Shown: positions 43,601 through 54,230 of the stretch, piece after piece
Layout: each line of letters begins with the position of its first letter
Position numbering within the stretch: position 1 is the stretch's first letter
The notes under the pieces: model-generated
The model's database searches: none
What the model saw: the letters and a program-made list of their open reading frames with translations, nothing else
Told to the model about the DNA's origin: nothing
Program-made: the position numbers and the translations under genes
From: Dryocosmus kuriphilus
Lineage: Eukaryota; Arthropoda; Insecta; Hymenoptera; Cynipidae
Direction of reading: 5' to 3'
DNA length: 64,000 nt
Assembly: GCA_038277395.1 (NCBI GenBank)
Contig: CM076193.1
Coordinates: 179,170,469 to 179,234,468, forward strand

Positions 43601-46365
43601 AAAGAACAAAGAGAGAGAAGTGAAGATAGTATTTTGGAATGTGCCAGGATTAAAGAACATGGATACAGTATCCTGGGAAGAAGTGCAAAAGTGGGAAGTA
43701 GTAACGATGAGTGAAACATGGATGGATAAGGAGGAGTGGAAGGACCTGAAAAGGAGGTTACCAAAAGGCGCTGTGTGGGAGATACAAGGAGCTAGAAAGC
43801 AAAACGTAAAAGTGAGAGCAATAGGGGGCACGGAGTCAGGCGTAAGAAAGGAATTGGTAGTAGAGGAGGCTGAAGGTGAGATTACGGAGGAAAAAATGGT
43901 GAGAAAATTAAAATTAGGGAAAGAAAGAGTGAACATTGTATGTGTATATAGCGGAAGGAGAGAAGAACAAGGATGGAATAAGACAAGGAGATGGACAGAG
44001 CAAAAGGAGGGGAATCTGGTGTTAATAGGATAGGATCTCAATGCACGGACTGGTGAACAAGGGAGTGATGTGTGGGACGAAGAAAACTGCGAGAAACTAA
44101 AAGCACAGGGAAACGGACCGAAAGATAAGAAAGCTTCGAGACGTGATAGGGCAGGCCGGGTTGTTTATTTGTAATAGCAATACAAGGGGGATGAAGAGTG
44201 AGAGTTAAGGTTTGCAGGTAAAGGAGACACGGTAATAGATAACATGCTAACAGGAGAAAGAATCAAGCTGCTTATGGTCAGAATGGAAGTGGGAAGTGAG
44301 AAAGTATCTGCATACTTTCCGATGATGGCCACGTTGAAAAGGAAGATGCCCAAAGCGCGGCCGAAAGATGACGAGAAAAAATGGAAAAACAGGATTGAAA
44401 ATGTAGAAGTGGATGGCAGATAAGTTAAGGCAATATAAAGAATAAAATGGAAAACAACGATCGGGGAAGAATGGAAGGGAAAGGAATAAATAAGGGGATA
44501 GAAGAACTGAAAGAGATGATTGGTAAGATAAGGGATGAAGTAAGACCAAGAAGCGAAGAAGAGGGAGGTAAGAGAGGATGGTGGGATGAGGAATGCAGAG
44601 AGCGTAAAGAAGATTTTAGAGAATGGATAAGAAAATGAAGGAGCAGAGAAATGATGAAAGGAGACTATAACAGGGGGAAAAGAGAGCACGAGAAAATGTT
44701 GAGCGGAAAGAAACAAGAGGAGAAAGAACAGTACGTGAAAGAGGTTGAGAAAGCGGTAAAGGTAGGGAGGGAATGGTAAATGATAAATAGGGAAAGAGGA
44801 GTATGGAAGGGTATAAGCGAAGAAATAGGGATGAAAGAATGGACGGAATACTTCAAGGGAATACTAGGAGGTGTGGGAGAAAGACTGCGGGGAGAAGGAA
44901 GGAAGGTACCTTTAGAGGACGCGGAAATAGGAAACGAGATTAGTAGGGAAGAGGTAGATCATGCAATCTCTGTGTTGAAAGGAAACAAGGCAACAGGGGA
45001 GGATGGCAACAAAAACGAAGCACTGAAATATGGTGGGGATATGGTGAGAGAATAGATGTGGAGAATTTGTTACAAAATATGGAAAGGAGAGGGATGGCCG
45101 AATGAATGGGGTCTGGGTTAGTATTAAAACTGATTAAGGAAGGAGAGGGAAGAAGTTGCGGGACTATAGAAGTATTAAACTCATGTCAGTGGTCAACAAA
45201 GTTTACGCAGAAGTACTCAGGAAAAGATTGGAAAGACAGATGGAAGAGAGTGGGAGCAAGTCACACAACCAAACTGGTTTCAGGGAAGGGATTGTGAAAA
45301 TAGATAATATTTACGTGCTCAACTATTTAGTCAATAAGAACTTGGGTCAGAAGAAGAGAAAACTGTTCGCACTCTTTCTTGTCTTGAAAGCGACTTTTGA
45401 CTCGGTCAACAGAAGATTGCTATGGAAGGCCTTGAAAAAGAGAGGAATAGAAGAAATTGTAGTAGAGGCGATAAAGGAGATATTTGTAGAAACCAGGATG
45501 AGGGTGAAAATAGGGAAACAGAAAGGAGAGGAGATTTGGGCGGGAAGGGTTCTGAGGCAGGGACGAACCCTGAGTCCACTACTGTTTAGTATACTACTGC
45601 CAGACTTAGAGGAGAAATTGTCAAGAAAAAGTGAACGGGGTACGAAACTGGGAAATGGGAAGCTGTATTCGCTAGCATACGCGGATGATATAGTGTTAGT
45701 AACGGATGACAAAAGAGAGATGAGTTTAATGATGAGAGTACTTGAAGAGGTAATGCGAGAGAAAGCTCTAACAGTAAATGTGAACAAAACTAAGAAGATG
45801 TGTTCCAGAAAGGGAAAGTGTAGGATAGAGTATGAATGGAAGATGAATGGAGGGGTAGTGGAGATGGTAGAAGAATTCTGTTATCTAGGAGATTCTGGTT
45901 TGAAGCGGGAGGAGGAAACGTGTAGAAGGGGAGAAAGGAATAGGAATGTGGGAGTTAGGTAATGGCCAAGTATGGGGCATAGGGAAGAGCAGGTTCAAGG
46001 ATGATTGGAAAATGAGACTGTGGATGTTCGATGTATTAGTGTGGTTTATGATAAGTTATGGAACGGAAGTATGGGGACGGAAGGAATATAAGGGAGAGGA
46101 TGGCATGCGCGAAAGATTTCTGAGATGGGTCACGTGGGTGGGATGGAGCTTCCCAGGTTATATGTTGAGGGAAGAGATAGCCTTTTTGGTGAAAAGGCAG
46201 CTAAAAAGGGCTTGGAATTTAAAAAAGAAACTAAGGAGGGGAGAAGGGATTAAGATCGCAGAAGCGTGTGCAAGGGTGATAGAAGACAAAGCGAGGAGGG
46301 GGAACATGGGCCCTTCAAAGTGGAAAGAAGAAAGGTACGCAAGAAGGAAAGAATGGATACTGTAG
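43596..46365 (+). pseudogene. LINE E5 ORF2: endonuclease and reverse transcriptase (broken)
   Basis: The EN domain is 43596-44210: VKIVFWNVPGLKNMD, TMSETWMDKEEW, VLIG then a stop, DLNARTGEQG. The linker is at 44447-44760, with stops. RT spans 44780-45962: KATGEDGNKNEALKYGG, NQTGFREG, then LVLKATFDSVN at motif A, where the catalytic Asp of FVDLKAAFD is Val, and YADDIVLVTDD at motif C, intact. A C-terminal piece (45946-46365) is in another frame. The lost motif A Asp and multiple shifts make it inactive. Confidence 0.8.
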
Positions 46366-46598
46366 ACGGATACTGTACGTTATGTAATTTGCTAATGACA
46401 TAACAAAATTTAATAGAAAGGGAAATTGTAGAAAATGAAAATTGAAGTATTATTATATTTCCCAAATTTAAAATAAAGAAAAAATTTGTCATTATCGAAA
46501 AATAAAAATCTCGAATTATGCAAATAGCAAATTTAAAAACATCCTACATTAAAATTTACAGAATCATTAAAGTTGCGAATTTTAATATTAAAGAATTG
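46366..46598 (-). repeat. AT-rich satellite unit between E5 and E4
   Basis: It contains the 376-bp family phrases (attatcgaaaaataaaaatctcg, aattatgcaaatagcaaattt, aaaatttacagaatc), in the same orientation as 51.8-53.7 kb. With the array beyond E4 it shows that E4 inserted into this satellite. Confidence 0.65.
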
Positions 46599-46849
46599 CA
46601 AAATTAACAAATCTTGATTGGTTTATTACTCTCCCTTACGGGTTTGAGGGCTCCGTTCCCTTTACATCCTTTACTATTTCACTTAGCCACTATACCTTAT
46701 GCTTATCTTAACCTACTATCGCTCCATTATGTACAAGTTCTTAAATTCTTAAATATTAACTTACTATCTATCATCTAATATCTAACAAGTGCGCGAGACC
46801 TTCCAGGGCTTCCGTGTCCTCTTACCATTAATATTCAAGTTTTTCCAAG

Positions 46850-49800
46850 TCACGCAACACTAATCTTCCTTAGATTTTGGTTTTGGCTTTCTTCTCCCCC
46901 ATACATCCTCTCTTCGCTTCTATTTTCTATACTCTTCACCCAGTTTTCCCCTTGTCCACAACCGCTCAGTATCCACCTAACTTTATCTAAGAAGGCTCTT
47001 TCCCCCTTTCTCTTCGCCTGTGCACCTCTGCAACACGTGCTCCCATGATTCCCTTTCATACCTACATACCCTGCACATTTTCATTTCTTCACTCGTCCAA
47101 TATTTACATTCATTCATGCCTTCACTCATTCTAAAACATATCACCCTGGTCCACCTGCACTCCTTTTTCAATTTCCCTAAATATTCTGGGACCCCTTCCA
47201 TCTTGACGAATTTATACCATTTATTATATTTTGATCCTATAATCTTTTCCCATCTCTTCTCTTCCTGCTTCTTACTCATTTCGCCTTCAATTTCCTGCCA
47301 TTCCCTCCCCTCGTCACACTTTCTCCATTCCCTTCTAACTTGCCATCTCTCTTCCTCCCATTTTGAATGCCCCGCGTTAGCTCTCCTCTCTCTATTTATT
47401 AATTCCTGTCGGAACACTTGTGCTATTTTGCTACCCTTACCACTCTTAAGTTTTTCTTCGAAATTCCAGGCCTTTTTTCTCTGCCTTATCACCAATTTCT
47501 CTCTCCCTGTTTCTTCTCTCAACATATAGCCCAGGCAATTCCAGCTTACTCCCATAACCCATCTAAAAAATCTTTCTTGCATGTTTTCTACCTTCTTATA
47601 CTCCTTCCAACCCCATACCTCCACTCCATAGCTCATCACTGACCATACCAGTGAGTCAAACAGCCATAATCTCGTCTTTCAGTCCTCTTTGAATCTTCTT
47701 TTTCCAATCCCCCACACTTGACCCATCACCTTACTGGCACTTTCCATCCTTTTTTCACCTGAAGATCATTTCCACCACCCACTTCGAACCAAAATCCTAA
47801 ATAACAAAATTCCTCTACCATTTCCACCGTTTCTCCATTTATCTTCCAACCATACTTTACTTCATTCTTTCTCTTTCTGAAACATACTATTTTTGTCTTC
47901 GTCACATTAATTGCCAAGCCTTTCTCTCTTCCATACTCTTCGAATCCCTTCACTAGCAAGCTCATTCATTTTCATTATCTGCCAGAAGCACCACGTAATC
48001 CGCGGACGCTAGTGAGTATATTCTTTTATTTCCTAGAACTGTCCCTCATTTACCATTCTTTTCCATTTTCTCTTCTAGGTCTGCTAACATTATGCTAAAT
48101 AACAATGGACCTAGCGGGCACCCTTGCCCGAGACCTCTCCCTGTCCAAATCTCCTCCCCTTTCTGTTCCCCGATCCTCACCCTTGTCTTCGTCTCCGTAA
48201 AGACCTATTTTATCCTCTCAATCAACTCCTCGTCGACCCCCCTTTCTTTCATTGCCTTCCATAAAACTTTCCTATTCGCAAAGTCAAAGGCTGCTTTAAA
48301 ATGTACGGAGAGTGCAACTAGCTTTCCTTTCTTCTGTCCCAGGTTCCTGTTGACTAGATAATTCAGAACGAAAATGTTATTCAGTATTCCCATCCCCTTC
48401 CTGAATCCTGTTTAATTGTCTGGAATACTTGCTTCCTGTTCTACCTGTTCTTCTAATCTCTTCCTAAGCACCTCTGCGTAAATCTTATACGTTACCGGCA
48501 TGAGAGTGACTCCTCTATAATCTTCCACTTTTCTACCCCTACCTTTCTTTAATAACGGAACTACCAAAACCTGTTCTCCACTCCTTGGGCCATCCTTCCC
48601 CTCTCCATATTCTACTACATACTTCCCAGATCTGTTCTCTAACCCTTCTTCCTCCAAATTTCAAAGCTTCATTCTCCATCCCATCCTCTCCTGTCGCCTT
48701 GTTTCTTTTTAACTTCTCAGTTGCTTGACTCACCTACTCTCTGGTCACCTCACTCCTACCTTCCACTCCTCCCTCCTTGCTCTTTCTGCCTTCCCCCTTC
48801 ACTTTACTATCCACGCCTCCTAGCAATTTCTTGAAGTATACCGTCCATTTCTCCATACTTATCTCTTCATTGATTCCTTTCCAACCACACCTCTCTCTAT
48901 TGATCACCTTCCATTCTCTTCCTTCCTTTATTCCTTTCTCTACCTCCTCCATATACCTCACCTTCTCATCCTATCTTTTCACATCTAGTAATTTATCGTG
49001 TTCCCGTTTTCTTTTATTATATTCCTTTCTGTCTATCTCTCCCCTTCTCCAATTCTTTAACGATAATTTCATGCGTTCCTTACTCTCTATACATTCCACG
49101 TCCCACCATCCTCTTTTCTCCCTTCTCTCCTCCACGCTTGGCCTAATTTCTTCCACTATCTTCTCTATCCTTTCCTTCATCTTACACAACATCGCATCCA
49201 CGCCTTCCCCTCTTCAATCATGGTGTTCCCTTCTATCATTCTTTCCGTATATTCTCTTATTTTATCAACTTCCCACTTGCCCATATTTGCTTTATTCCTT
49301 ATCACTCCCTCCTTCTTCCTTCCCTCTCTTCTCCTATTCACACATTTAAACGTTGCAATTACCGGCAGGTGTCCTGACACTATTTCGTTCCCTACTTCCA
49401 TTCTTTCCAACAGCCTCCTTATCCCTGCCTCTGCCAGAATGTAGTCTATTCCTGTTTCTCCTTTTTCTGCAAATGTGATCTCTCCTTCCTCATCCCCCTT
49501 CGAGTTCCCAGTACATTGAACCATCCTGTTTCTCCCAGAATTTCCAGCAGTGTCTTACCGTCCTGGTCCACCTGTTTATGTTTCGATCTTCTCCTGAAAG
49601 TCTCACTCTCTTCATCCCTTTTTCCCCTCCTTGTTCCCCTGTCCAAGCATTCAGATCTTCTCCTATCAAAACCAATTCACCATCCTTTTTGGCCAACCAT
49701 TTCCTGATCACACTCCAACCTTCTTCTTCTCCCCTTCAGCTGTAGATGCAAACTATCCTCACCTTTCATCTACCTACCTTCACCATTCTCGTAATTACTC

Positions 49801-50100
49801 CATCCGTTTCCTCAAATCCCATTTCTATTCTCTCTTCACCTATCAATTCAGTCCTTACTCCTGACACCATGCCCCCTTTCTTTCTTCCCTTTACCTTCTC
49901 TTTCTTTGCCTCTTGCATCTTCCACATATATATCCCTTGGGTAACTTCCTCTTCACCCTCCTCCAATCCTTCTCATCTACCCAGGTCTCACTCAACATCA
50001 CTATATCTCATTTCTTCACCTCTTCAAAGAATCCTTCATCTTTATTCAGTAGCCCTGATACATTCTAAAAAACACTACTCTCATTTCATTTTTCCTTTCC
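46850..50100 (-). pseudogene. LINE E4 ORF2 (heavily frameshifted)
   Basis: Pieces in order: EN (49966-49446, with VLIGEDLNAWTGEQGG), EN end and linker (49524-48734, with SGHLPVIATF), RT fingers (48733-48412, NKATGEDGMENEALKFGG), RT palm (48393-48205, where motif A reads LSVHFKAAFD, catalytic Asp replaced by His), motif C (about 48000, where YADD has become SADY), thumb (47965-47726) and a C-terminal piece with an intact CX2CX8HX4C knuckle (47639-46983, CRVCRYERES). More than ten shifts or stops are present. It cannot be active. Confidence 0.82.
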
Positions 50101-50118
50101 TTCTCCCTTCATTCTTTT

Positions 50119-51530
50119 TTACGCCCCCTCCCTATTTTTGGGAAACCCCGTCACTCCGCCTCCTCCTCCTTCTTTCCTTTCACCCTTTACTGTTTCCATT
50201 ATCTCCTTCCTTCTACCACTAGCCTTTGTTTCTTCCCCTCGTCGCCATGTAACCTCCCTATACATTTCACACAATTTTTCTTTCTCTTCATCCCATATCC
50301 ACACATTACCGTTTATCCACATCCTGTCTTTCCCTAACCATACTGTGTTCCCTTTCGTTCTTTCACTCCATGCTCTCTGTTTCATCATCCACTTTCTTCT
50401 TCTTTCATTCCACGTCATATCCTCCTCTATCCTTTCTTCCCTCCCCTTTAAAGCTTTCTTTTTTCTCATAATATTATCTTTTTCTTCCTCACTTCTCACT
50501 TTCACTATTTATACACTCGATTTACCTTTATTCTTCCTTCCCACTGCATTTACCTCTTCTACGTGCATTTTTGTCCCTATTTCCCCTAACAAACTTTCCA
50601 CTTCTTCTCTTCCTGATTCGCTATTCACTTTCATTCCTCTAATCACTATATTTCTACTACGTTTCGTCTTCTCTTCTATTTCCATTTTCCTTTCTAATTC
50701 TCTCAATCTTGATTTCATTCTCACATTTTCGAGGACTACATTCTCATTCAATTCTTTTATTTTCTCTTCTTCTCTTTCCCCTCCATCCACTTTCTTTCTG
50801 TCCTCAGACTTACATTCTAGATTTCTCACTCTTTCTTCCAACTTTTCCATATCAAGTTTTCTCTCTTTCTCACTGATTCTTTGTTTTTTCCCGATATCCT
50901 CCAACTGTGTCAAAACCTTATCTTTTTCTTGCCGCCACACCCGATCCCATTCTTCCCACTTTTCTCTAACTTTTCTCATTTCCTCCCAGAGCTCATCCCC
51001 TCTCTTTTGCATGGCATTCAGACAGCGGTTCGTTTCCTCTCTAAAAACCCTATAATGAGAGTTTCCAGATTTTCTAGACCGACTTTCCCTTTTGCCTTAT
51101 TCCTCTCCGGTGGAGACTTTCTCTTAAGCTTTTTCCGCAATTTCTCTTCTCCCTGTTCATTCCCCTCTTCTTCCCTTGATCTTATACTATCATCCGTCTT
51201 GTCCCCCTCAATGCTTTTATCCGTTAAACCTCCCCCCTGTCTCCACTTGATAAAAAGTTGTCTCGATCCTAGACTGCTAGATCTGGATCTACTAAGCAGT
51301 TCCCGATTTAACGGTCTACCTCGAGTCCTTCTGTCTGCTAGCCCCCCTCCTTTCTCCCCCCTCACAAGGTTTCTCGGCGTAGGAAACTGCTTCTCTCGAT
51401 CATCAGTACTATCCCCGGCATCACCCTTTCCCCTCCCTGTTACGCCGGCCACAGTAGGCTCATCATCACCGACGTTATCTACCTGCAGCTGCCCTCTACC
51501 GGCCCGCGTTAGGCTCCTCATTGTAAACAT
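50119..51530 (-). pseudogene. LINE E4 ORF1: coiled-coil/RRM protein
   Basis: Three pieces follow one another. 51530-51018 starts MFTMRSLTRAGRGQL, is Ser/Arg/Gly-rich and ends RKRTAV. 51012-50509 is a coiled coil followed by an RRM-like NIVIRGMKVNSESGRE and MHVEEVNAVGRK. 50505-50119 holds KVRSEEEKDNIM, RIEEDMTWNERRRK and DRMWINGNVWIWDEE. Only two interruptions (about 51015 and 50507) separate them, so this is the best preserved ORF1 here. It would bind element RNA and form trimers through the coiled coil, as in L1 ORF1; that is inferred from family resemblance. Confidence 0.75.
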
Positions 51531-51803
51531 GCTGGTCTAACTTACCCATCTGCTGTCCCTTTCTTCCTTCTCACTTTTGCTAACTCGTCAACTAACCTCT
51601 AAACGCTCACTTTCGACTTTCGTTTCAACCCTTTTAACCTCACAAAACAACTCCCCCACACTACCACTCAACGCTTTCACCACACTCACCTCCCTTGTCG
51701 CCCTTTAACTCAATCACACCTTCACACACGTCGCCAAAACCAAGAAAGATAGCACAGAATCAACACACATTCTTTACCTTTCGGTACCGGAAACGGAAGC
51801 CCA

Positions 51804-53650
51804 CAAAATTGACAAATCATTAATATCCCCAAAGTTTTTAAATTCTCGTTACTCAGAATTGCCGAAATTTATAATTGTTCAAATACAAATTTTTCAACAT
51901 TTAAATTTAATGAAAATAAAATTTAATTAAGAAATAAAATATTTAATTATAGGACTAATAAAAAAACGACAAAATAAATCTCGTATACACAATTTAACGA
52001 AATAGAAAATTGAAGAAAAAAAAAATTCATGCATTATAAAATTTCCGAAATTAAAAATAACGACAAAATTGGTAATTATCGAAAAATAAGAATCTCGAGT
52101 TATGCAAATAAAAGATTTAAAAATATCCGAAATTCAAATTTACCGAATTATAAAATTTGCGAATGATAACATTAACGAATTATAAGATTCACTAATTATT
52201 AATTTCCCAAAAATTTTTTAATTCCCTTTACTTAAAATTGCCGAAATTTAAAATTGTTGAAACTCAAAATTGTCACCATTCAAAACTAATGAAACAAAAA
52301 TTAATAAGAAGCTAAAATATTTAATTATAGGAATAAAAAAAAAAACGAAAAAATAAATCCCGAATACACAATTTAACGAAAAAGAAAATTGTCTAAAATA
52401 CAGATTGACGAATTATAAAATTTCCGAAGTATAAAATAACGGCGAAATTTGTAATGATCGAAAAATAAGATTCTCGAATTATGCAAAAAACAAATTTAAA
52501 ATATCCGAAATTAAAATTTAACGAATTATAACATTTGCGAATTATCATATTAACGAATTATAAAATTAACTAATTATTAATTTCCCCAAAATTTTTCAAT
52601 TCCCGTTATTTAAACTTGCCGAAATTTAGAATTGTTAAAATTCAAATACTCAACATTTAAAGTTAATGAAAAGAAAATTAATTTAAGAAATAAAATATCT
52701 AATTATAGGGTTAACAAGAAAAAAAATAAATAAATCCCTAATATACAATTTAATGAAAAGAAAATTGCCGAAAATAAAAATTTACGAGTTATAAAATTTC
52801 TGAAATTTAAAATAACGACAAAATTTGTATTTATAGAAAAATAAGAATCTCGAATTATGCAAAAAGCAAATTTGAAAATATCCGAATTTTGAATAAATGA
52901 TAAAATTTGCGAATTATGATATTAAACAATTATAAAATTAACTAATTATTAATTTCCCCAAAATTGTTTAATTCCCGTTATTCAAAATTGCCGAAAATTA
53001 CAATTGTTGAAATTCAAAATTGTCAACATTTGTAATTAATGAAAAGGAAATTTAATTAGAAAATAAAATATATAATTATAGGACTAATAGAAAAACAAAA
53101 AAAACGTATCCCAAATACACAATTTAATGAAAAAGAAGTTTGCCGAGAATAACAATTGACTAAGTATAAAATTTCCGGAATTTAAAATCAGGACAAAATT
53201 GGTAATTAGCGAAAAATAGGAATCTCGAATTGTACAAATAACAAATGAAAAAATATCCAAAATTGAAATTTAACGAATTATAAAATTTGCGAATTATAAT
53301 ATTAAAATACTAAAAATTAATTAATTATTAATTTTCCCCAAATTTTTAAATTAGATTTATTTAAAATTTACGGAATTAAAATGGTTCAAATTAAAAATTG
53401 TTAAAATTGAAAATTAATGAAAAGAAGATTTAACTAATAATGCAAATATTTAATTATAGAACTAATTTAAAAAAATTAAACAACATATCCCGAATACACA
53501 ACTTAACGAGAAAGAAATTTGCCGAAAATAAAAACTGACGAATTATAAAATTTAAGAAATTTAAAATAAGGATAAAATTTGTAATTATCGAAAAATAAGA
53601 ATATCGAATTATGCAAATAACAAGTTTAAAAATATCCATTTAGAATAGTC
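51804..53650 (+). repeat. AT-rich satellite, ~376-bp period, about 5 copies
   Basis: The phrase taattatcgaaaaataagaa with variants recurs at about 52074, 52454, 52830, 53202 and 53582, a spacing of 372-380 bp. Each unit also has a gcaaataacaaa block, (aa)atatccgaaat, gaattataatattaacg and aattattaatttcccc. Fragments of this family occur at 1-240, 25.25-27.37 (reverse), 46.4-46.6, 54.0-54.2 (reverse) and 57.75-57.98 kb (reverse). No coding potential. Confidence 0.85.
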
Positions 53651-54230
53651 CATATTTAAAATTGAATAAAATAAATATGGAATTAAAAAATTAAATACCT
53701 TGTTATTTATTAAGCCATTATTAAATAAATAAATAGAAAACTTGCAAAAATTAAAAAAGAGTATTGTGACGAGAAACTCCATAAAATTCCATAAATTAAG
53801 TAAGTATTTTTTTAAAAATTCTATTCTCCTTCCCCTAAACCATAAAAAACTAAAAAAATACTGGACTAACCTTATCATAAAACTGGCAGGCATGTGTTAT
53901 TATTTTATAATTAATAATTGATATTCAATAGTTAATATTATTTATTTTAGAATAAATAAATAATTAATAATTCTATATTCTATTCTTTAATTCAGTGTTT
54001 ATTTTCGTCAAATTTAAATCAATCAAGTCAATTTTTTTTTTTATTAGTTTAAAATTATAATTCGCAAACTTTGTAATTTGGTAAATATAATTTCGGATAT
54101 TTTCAAATCAGTGACTTGCATAATTCGTTGTTTCTATTTTTCGACAATTAAAAATTTTGTCCTTATTTGAAATTTCGGAACCAAGTGGAAATGAATTTTC
54201 CTACATCGAATGAAAGCCCAATGAGAGAAT
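53651..54230. other. AT-rich transition, no gene seen
   Basis: The sequence lies between two satellites and contains short reverse-orientation pieces of the 376-bp family near 54050-54170. Nothing else is recognised. Confidence 0.5.

Larger units (their letters stand above)
42070..46365 (+). mobile_element. LINE E5 (left-arm copy), 3'-truncated
   Basis: The 5' end GTTCCGTTTCTAGTGCTGATAG resembles the 5' ends of E1 and E4 (TTCGTTTCCAGTGCC; TTCCGTTTCCGGTACC). The element runs through a decayed ORF1 and ORF2 and stops in the ORF2 C-terminal part at ARRKEW (about 46360), before the zinc knuckle and 3' UTR. A gatactgta repeat lies at the junction. Loss of the 3' end with a kept 5' end is the reverse of normal LINE truncation and points to later deletion. 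Confidence 0.85.
40371..46734 (+). repeat. Left arm of a ~6.36-kb inverted duplication
   Basis: The reverse complement of this entire segment recurs at 57633-64000 (coordinate sums 104367-104371). Differences found by eye are mostly short length changes: 7 versus 5 G near 43550, 4 versus 7 G near 44464, A4 versus A3 near 44336, A3 versus A2 near 43460, an extra CA in the right arm near the partner of 46134, and one extra triplet in the right-arm trinucleotide run. The arm contains AT-rich DNA, LINE E5 and the first 120 bp of LINE E4. Its far end may lie outside the window. Confidence 0.97.
46614..51803 (-). mobile_element. LINE E4, full-length but decayed
   Basis: A 15-bp target duplication, CAAAATTAACAAATC at 46599-46613 and the same with one A/G change at 51804-51818, bounds it. 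The 3' end keeps the CCCGTAAGGG hairpin; the 5' end begins GTGGGCTTCCGTTTCC. It carries ORF1 and ORF2 with many frameshifts. The left inverted arm ends inside its 3' UTR at 46734. Confidence 0.9.
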
